Positions 37,601-46,600 of a stretch of 64,000 nt of DNA are shown in pieces (position 1 is the stretch's first letter; each line of letters starts with the position of its first letter). The notes below the pieces were generated by a model. That model saw nothing but the letters and a program-made list of their open reading frames with translations, ran no database searches and was not told where the DNA came from. A program made the translations under genes and the position numbers. The DNA is from Owenia fusiformis (lineage: Eukaryota; Annelida; Polychaeta; Sabellida; Oweniidae), in NCBI GenBank assembly GCA_903813345.2, contig CAIIXF020000007.1:37470759-37534758 (forward strand). The letters are read 5' to 3'.

Positions 37601-40600
37601 TCTAAATGTACATCTAAAAGTTTGACTTTATATTGTTCATTTGAATCAGTCATAAGTCTAAAACTGTTTTTTGTATGATTTAGTTTTATCTTCACTTCAA
37701 CACCATTAATGAGGTATTTGTTGATGCTGAAGATATCTTCATGGAATTTACATTCCATATCAACTACTTTTCCACCTTGAGTTTTCACAAATCTTTGTGT
37801 TAGTCCCATGTTGTTAGAGCCTTGTCCCAGAGGTTTTGTTGCATCCATTCCATTAGGTGGATATATCCCATTGTCCATATAAAACAGACATGCCGTACCT
37901 TCAGATTCTAATTTTCCTTTACTAGATGTTAACAATGTTTTCAACATACTTTTATAAGGATAGTTTAAGACAGATGATGCCATGTTATTTTGTTGTAATG
38001 ATATCTCAACCTCACTCCATAAAGAATGAATCCAATTATTTATTGGTCCATATGAATCATAATCTGTCAAATCCACATATTTCGGTAATGAATTATCTGC
38101 TTTCAATACCTGCGCTTTGACAGATAGCTTTACATTTTGAAGATCTATAAACTGTGAAGTGTTGTTTGGTAAGATGAACTCTATTGGAGACTCACTGTCT
38201 ATTGGATTGATAGGTCTGTACTCAACATAGTTCCTTCTAACAACACTACTTTCTGTTGGAGGTGTGTTAAATAACTGTAATTTCCCATTCATTACATCAG
38301 CACTGTTCATGAGTTTATATGCCATTTTTAATTATTTGAGTTGAATTTACTTTTTTCTTTTCTGTGATGTCTTTGTTGACCTACGTTTGTATTCCTGTGG
38401 AGATTTCTTATTGACTGAAGACTTACTATTGCGTTTGCTTTTATATACACGTTTTTTCTTTCTAATTGTATCACGTGACTCGTTTGACTCGTGTGACTCG
38501 TTTGAGTGCTGTCTCTTAAGTGTAGCTTTTGCTCTCTCAACGACAGCTTGCATTGGAGATATTATTTGTTTCGGTTCATCTTTAATATCATCTTCACTTA
38601 TCCAACCTCTTCCTGTTTGAGATACTTTCAATCTATTCTGTCTACCAGCTCTAATAAGTTTCAACCAGTGTTCTGGTCTGTCTACATATGGTACTAATTT
38701 CATGATACTTGTTTCAAATGAAGTGTACACGTCAAAGGTTTGTCTTTAAATGACACAAGTGTGTTACCATTTCCTCTTATATAGACATGTATGCGATCAA
38801 ACTCCCAATTCCCGACATCCTTGTATAATACTTGATTAAAACTCAACCAAGAATAATCCTTTGGAATACGCCTTAAGATTGGTTGTACATTTCCATCAAC
38901 AACACTTTCTATGCATAAATCACAAAACACATCTAAATACAATAATGCATCATTTGAATCCAATGGTGGTAACTGTATGTCAACAAGTCCTATTTTCCAT
39001 TTTCCTTTAAGATAAAAGTATCTTGGTAACTTTACAGTAAACTCTGATGCTGTATTATTGGGATAAATATTGGTTGAATCAGTGCTACTTAAATAAAAAT
39101 AGATGTCTTTATCCATTGTTTAAACTGATGTACTAAAGTCTGTGTCACTATTTGATTTTTGTATTATCTCATATAACTTTGCAAACTTTGTTATATTATA
39201 GTTCTCATGCTTTTGTTTTTTCAGATAATAAAACATCAATATCATAAATGAAACACTTGTAGATCCAATTGCTAAATTACTAATTGATATTTCTTCAATT
39301 GCTAATATATTTGAAGGTGTTGAAGCACTTATTCGTGCTAATGATGTTGCATTTTCTTCTGCCAAGAGCACTTTAAAAATATGTACTAATATACAGTAGA
39401 ACCTCACACTTTGATACTTCATTGCTAAATAACAAAAATGAGATGTACTTCAACATTTATATAAATATCAACATAACATAAAATAATGTTTTTCTATTTA
39501 TTTTAAGTATAATATACAATATTAAAAGGTTTTGATATCCGTAGCTTTAACCCAAGAATCAAATTTCTTAGGCCAATATTTCCAATGTACCAAGTATTCT
39601 TTTTGACCTTGTTTTGTGCGTTGTTTTAAAACTTTTTCTATTTTATATAGATTGTCTTCATCAATATGCACACGTTGAAGCTCAGGTTGATAAAATGTTC
39701 CTTTAATCTCTTCACCTTCAAAATCTTTCAAGCGATATAGAGGTAGACCTTGTCTGATGAATCGAGCAGATATTTTGAAAATCTCTCCAGTCCAATGTTG
39801 ATCATATTCTCTGGTAAAAACATGCCTTGCTTGTGTAATTCTAACCTGAGCTCCAATAGGGAATTTGAAAATTTGCTTGGATTTGGTTTGACTTTTTATT
39901 ATTGATTTAGGATAATACATACGCCACCAAATATTAAGCTCATCATCTTTAGAGACATCTTGGGGTGCTTTTTTAATACTTCTATGATGTGTAGCATTAT
40001 AGCTTTTGACAAAGTCCTGTAAATTATCAATATATCTAAGATTTTGTTTATATGTGATGTATCTCATTATTTTCGTCTTCAATGTCTTAATAAAACGTTC
40101 AGAGTAATTTGCCTTGGAAGTATTACGCGTAACAAAATGACGCACTCCCCATCTGCGTAACAATGTCTGTACACGTTTTGCACGGAATTCTTGACCAGCA
40201 TCACTACGTATTACATCTGGTACTCTCCCTTCTTTAAAGATATCATCAAATGCATCTGCTACAGCTTGTCCAGTTTTATTCTTAAGTGGTCTGACAAATG
40301 CAAAACGGGACATGATATCAATGACAACTAAAATAAAACGTATCCCATCATTCTCCGATGACATATTAGAGACATCCATTAAATCAGCATCCCATTGTTG
40401 ATCAATGTAAGACACGTACACTTTGTTACGCCGAAACCGTCTTCTATATGGTCTTTGTAGACTATAAGCTTCCTGACTATCCAACCATTTTTTGACTTGG
40501 TAGTATGATACATCAAATCCAACTTTTTGTAAAGTTCTATGTAATTTTTTAGGTCCACTAAAACTTGCTGGTTTAGAAGTATCATAATAATTCTTTTCTA

Positions 40601-43600
40601 CATATTCTTTCCAAGACATCTTTCCTCATAGACGTATATTTTAATAATGTCCCAGGTATTGAAATTATACATATATATATATATCAACTGCTACTTTCAG
40701 AATTGCTTTCATCATAATCATTAGATTGTTCTTCATCAGTAAATTCTTCATTAGCATTGCTTTCATCATAATTATCAGACTTTTCTTCATCAGTAGATTC
40801 TTCATCTGAATTGTCTTCTTCATCTGTATCTATAAATAGCTCACTAAACTTATGTTCATTTTTCACAAGTATCTTTCTGATTGCAAGATCTCTAGAGACA
40901 CCTCTCATTAACATATCATTTACTTCATCTACAATATTTCTATGTAATACATTGTCTGCTAAACCAAATACTTGTTTTAAGACCTTCTTATAGTGCTTCA
41001 TGAATATTTCCTTATCCATTTGTACAAGTTTCTTCTCAGCCTTTTCTATAGCCTCCTTTTCATTGTTTCCCCTATCTATATACTCCTTTACTTTATGATC
41101 ATAATCCTTTTCATTATCATTTCTAGCCAGGTTCTTTAAATATACAAATGTTTCATTTAATCTGAGATCATCATCTTCTTCTTCTTTATTTGTTTGTGCA
41201 TTGGTTTCAATCTTCATTTTCTTGGTCGGATGACCTTGACACCAATTTTTAACATGATGTTGTAAATCATGAATACTCTCAAAGACTAAACCACAGTCAT
41301 CACATGAGACCATATCGTCACATCCACAATGAGAGGAATAAGGTGACGTTCCAGTTTTTATATCATACATACTTGTACCCTCTGCATTTATTTGAGGTGT
41401 TTCTGGTACCGCATGATTAGGTATATTTCCATTACTTTCAAGTTGTTGTGATTGTATTCCTCTGTTCAGACTTTGTTTTGATAATGGTTTTTGAAGCATT
41501 ATATTTGAAGTTGTGGAAGGATTATACAATCTCATACTTTCAGGAGTTTCTTGCTTGAGGTCTACTAACAAGTAGCTGAAAGGTTGATGTGTAGCCTTTT
41601 CATATGCATCCAATAACTTGTGAGACTTCCCAGGATACATTTGATGAGCCAAAACAGATATTTGTTGCCTATCTCTTGGGTTCTTATACAACACAATGTA
41701 GTGGGAATTTAAACTGAGAGTCCGACTTTCTCTACCACATGGGAACAAATTCTGCATCAAGCAAATGACACTTAGATTTCTATGATGTGATCCACGTGTA
41801 TACAAATCAGCAATCCTTGTATCTTTTGATATATCACTCATTAAATCATCAAAGATCACCAAGTTCCTCTGATTCACATCTAAAAAATCTGGGTTACTCA
41901 ATTCGTCTGGTATTCCCATCATAAACTCAATATTTGAGTTGATTGTCTTGATGTTGTCATAAAGAGGTTGCCATTGACTGTAACACCATATGATTTTTTG
42001 CGGTGTTGGAGATATTGTAGTATCAGCATGGTCAATCAGTTCCTTTATATATGTAGATTTTCCAGAACCTGTCGGTCCAACCACCATCATAGTAAATGGA
42101 TGGTAGAGCACTTTTGATTTTGTTGATGTCATAGCTGGAATTGTTGAATAAATTCCCATGTCACGTTGTCTATTAGGTGAGTTTATGATGCTTTTCTGCA
42201 ATGCATGGTCTATTCTTTTATGACGATACATACTGGTTGCATGACTAAATGTCTTTCCACACTCACAGGAATAAGAAGAAATTTTAGACATGTTGACTCG
42301 TCTAATGATAACAGTTAAATGATAGTATGTTTGAGGTATCCTTGTTAAATAATCAAACCATGATTTAAATTTAGATGAATGTTGATGTAATACATAAGTG
42401 AACATTTGTGAACATCAGTGAACATTTGTGAACAATACTAGTGAACATCAGTGAACATTTGTGAACATCAGTGAACCTTTGTGAACATTATTAGTGAACA
42501 TTTGTGAACATTTATGAACAATACTAGTGAACATTTGTGAACATTTGTGAACTATAATAGTGAACATCAGTGAGCATTTGTGAACATTTGTGAACATCAG
42601 TGAACATTTGTGAACAATACTAGTGAACATTTGTGAACATTACTAGTGAACATTTGTGAACATTACTAGTGAACATTTGTGAACATTTATGAACAATACT
42701 AGTGAACATTTGTGAACAATACTAGTGAACATTTGTGAACATCAGTGAACATTTGTGAACAATACTAGTGAACATTTGTGAACAATACTAGTGAACATTT
42801 GTGAACATCAGTGAACATTTGTGAACAATACTAGTGAACATTTGTGAACATCAGTGAACATTTGTGAACAATACTAGTGAACATTTGTGAATAAAACTAG
42901 TGAACATTTGTGAACATCAGTGAACATTTGTGAACAATACTAGTGAACATCAGTGAACATTTGTGAACATCAGTGAACCTTTGTGAACATTACTAGTGAA
43001 CATTTGTGAACATTTATGAACAATACTAGTGAACATTTGTGAACAATACTAGTGAACATTTGTGAACTATAATAGTGAACATTTGTGAACATCAGTGAGC
43101 ATTTGTGAACATTTGTGAACATCAGTGAACATTTGTGAACAATACTAGTGAACATTTGTGAACATTACTAGTGAACATTTGTGAACATTACTAGTGAACA
43201 TTTGTGAACATTTATGAACAATACTAGTGAACATTTGTGAACAATACTAGTGAACATTTGTGAACATCAGTGAACATTTGTGAACAATACTAGTGAACAT
43301 TTGTGAACATCAGTGAACATTTGTGAACAATACTAGTGAACATTTGTGAACATCAGTGAACATTTGTGAACAATACTAGTGAACATTTGTGAATAAAACT
43401 AGTGAACATTTGTGAACATCAGTGAACATTTGTGAACAATACTAGATAACATTTGTGAACATCAGTGGACATTCGTGAACAATACTAGTGAACATTTGTG
43501 AACAATACTAGTGAACATTTGTGAACAATACTAGTGAACATTTGTGAACATCAGTGAACATTTGTGAACAATACTTGTGAACATCAGTGAATATTTGTAC

Positions 43601-46600
43601 ATGATAATTAAAGTATTCGACCATGTCACAATGCTAAATTCTCTCAATTTCTACTAAATTATTTACCCTCAATTTCAATGAAATTATTTACATAAAATAC
43701 AATTCGCTCAATTTCTACGAAATTATTTACATAAAATACAATTCATATATAACAACTTATCAAAGAAATTGGAACATATATGATCCTACTGCATTTAGAT
43801 GTTGTGTTATTGAATATCATGTACAGAATATTTAGGACTTACCTTAAACAAGCATACAGATATGTCTAAATCACCAGTTGTTTACTACCATGTTCATAAA
43901 TGGTCCACACACTTTTTGGAGATTTTTATATGGTAAAAATGATGTCAAATTCTATTTTAGGGCATGATGTCATGTATTTTTTAAGAAACTTAGGTCATAA
44001 AATGATGATATCATATACTCTAGATCATTCTAGAAAAAAGGATTAACACATTAAACAAAAGATGTTCTAGAATATGAAGGATTAACATTGTGATGACACA
44101 GTTAAATGTCAACATTCAATTATTACATTAAAAGACCATTATTGTTGAAATCAAGTAGAGTAAGATCAAATGGTCAATTCAATATAGAACTTAAATAAAT
44201 AAACCTTTTCAACGGTCAATTCAATATAGGACTTAAATAAATAAACCTTTTCATCTGTACTCATATTTAATCCAAAATCCAGTTCTCTTTCCTTTTATGC
44301 CAACAGTATTTGTTTGACCAGCTCAATAGGATTATTGATTCTTTTCAATGTTGGGTTAATATTGAAAGTAGAATTGTAAACACTGTTAATGGATTATACC
44401 AAATTTAAAATAATATTAAAGGGATTTATTTTGTACTTTACTATTCAGTCCAAGAAATACATTTCTCACCCATTTAAGATAACAATGATGTCATGCGCAT
44501 CTTATCTCTCACCCATTTAAGATAACAATGATGTCATGCGTATCTTATCTCTCACCCATTTAAGATGAAAGCCCCATCCAATTAAGTTATCTCCTAATCC
44601 CCATCCAATTAATTTATCTCCTGCTCATCTATATCTCCTGCTCATCTTCAGAGATTTTGAAAGCCCCGGGCCCGTGGCGGCCCGTGGCGGCCTGATGCCC
44701 TCAGTTTTCTATCTACTGGTGTTATTTGGTCATTGAATTATGAACAACTTAAATAGAGGGTGACATTTTTATTGCACCCTTAGGTGCTATATTGTAATCG
44801 GTTTGCCGGGAGGGCGGGCGGTTTGGCGGGCGGACGTCCCGAATAATCTTGTCTACAGGTTTCCAGCCAAACCATTTGAGGGATTCATTTGAAATTCTCA
44901 GGGATGTTTCTACCTATGAAAGTTTAGAACTGAATAGTTTTTCGGCATTCTGGGTAAATGTTAAGGCGGCCATTTTGGATTTTCTGTCCTAAAATCAAGG
45001 AGGATTGGCTCCCAGAATGCAACACCGATATTCTGCAAAACAATCACCTAGCGATAGCTTTGTTGGAGAGTATCGGGTCATTCTCCATGCAGTCGTACAA
45101 ATTATACAGACACGAATAGCAAATGACGCATGCGTGGAGATTAAAGAATATCGAGTTGGAACCCTGGCTTCCAATCCTCCTTGTCCTAAAATCTTGTATG
45201 TTAAGGCTTGTCTACAGGTTTCCAGCTAAACCGTTTAAATGATTCATTTGAAATTTTCAGGGATGTTTCTACTTATGAAAATTTAGAACTGATCAGTTTT
45301 CGGCATTCTGGGTAAATGTTAAGGCGGTCATTTTGGATTTTACGTCCTAAAATCTTGTCTGTCAAGGCTTGTCTACAAGTTTCCAGCCAAACCGTTTGAG
45401 GGATTCATTTGAAATTTTCAGGGATGTTTTTACCTATGAATGTTTACAACTGATTAGTTTTTCGGCATTCTGGGTAAATGTTAAGGTGGCCATTTTGGAT
45501 TTTCCGTCCTAAAATCTTGTCGAGGCTTGTCTACAGGTTTCCAGCCAAACCGTTTGAGGGATTCATTTGAAATTTCAGGGATGTCTCTACCTATGAAAGT
45601 TTAGAATTGGTTAGTTTTTCGGCATTCTGGGTAAACGTTAAGGTGGCCATTTTGGATTTTACGTCCTAAAATCTTGTCTGTCAAGGCTTGTCTACAGGTT
45701 TCCAGCCAAACCGTTTGACGGATTTATTTGAAATTTTCAGGGATGTTTCTATCTATGAAAACTTAGAACTGATTAGTTTTTCGGCATTCTGGGTGAATGT
45801 TAGGGCGGCCATTTTGGATTTTATGTCCTAAAATCTTGTCTGTCAATGCTTGTCTACAGGTTTCCAGCCAAACCGTTTGAGGGATTCATTTGAAATTTTC
45901 AGGGATGTTTCTACCTATGAAAGCCTAGAACTGATACGTTTTTCGGCATTCTAGGTAAAGTTAAGGCGGCCATCTTGGATCCCGTCCTTAAAGGGTGACG
46001 CATATCGTTTAGCAAATCGAACGCTCGTTTCTGGTGTTGCTCACCGTTTAGTATAAAAGGCCCGATCCCGGAATAATACTCAAGGGTTCACAGGTTCGAG
46101 GTCGTTGTGTCAACACCTCTAACTGTTATATAGCATAAGTATATTATAGATTGTCACACATTTATAAAAGGGTGATTTTTATTTTGACAAATCAATTCCA
46201 CATTTATGGGTGAAGTTTCAAGATCTTCTATTTGTGTATAATAAGGAAAAATTGGCATCTAAATTTCCCCATAACGTAATAGCACACAGCTTGGCATATG
46301 AAATATCCTACAAATGAAACAAAGCAGTTCTAATACAAGGATTTATATTGGCTGTTGTGCATGTATTCTTTGAACGCAATCACTCTATGGATAACGTTTT
46401 CAAAATCATTATAAACGGATTACTTTATCTCAAAGACAATTTCAATAAACTGGATTTTACAGAACTCCCCTTATTTCTAAAAAATGGACTGATCCAGTTG
46501 ACTCGCCTGGAGCCGCCATATTGTTTTTATACGGGAAGCTTATCGGAACCCTTTAAAACATGTCTCTCGAGGCTTGTTTACAGGTTTCATGGATTCATTT

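Larger units (their letters stand above)
36181..44717 (-). mobile_element. complete Polinton/Maverick-like element lacking polymerase B
   Basis: 8,537 bp bounded by 252/253-bp terminal inverted repeats that start with AG, flanked by a perfect 6-bp duplication. All coding sequence is on the minus strand in the order ATPase, integrase, small membrane protein, small capsid-like protein, basic protein, major-capsid candidate, protease. All seven frames are intact. The capsid candidate and integrase resemble the proteins annotated in many invertebrate genomes as F54H12.2-like and F54H12.3-like. Typical Polintons are 15-20 kb and encode a protein-primed DNA polymerase B; none is present here. Replication would need a host or trans-acting polymerase. 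Confidence 0.93.

Noticed and set aside
38328-38540. 70-codon frame overlapping the basic protein gene
   Set aside because: Shadow frame of the Lys/Arg/Ser-rich coding sequence.
42448-43155. Open frames reading FTSIVHKCSLMFTNVH
   Set aside because: Pure translation of the GTGAACA array.
43599-44464. Possible remnant of polymerase B in the element
   Set aside because: No frame of 60 codons or more and no recognisable polymerase motif on either strand.
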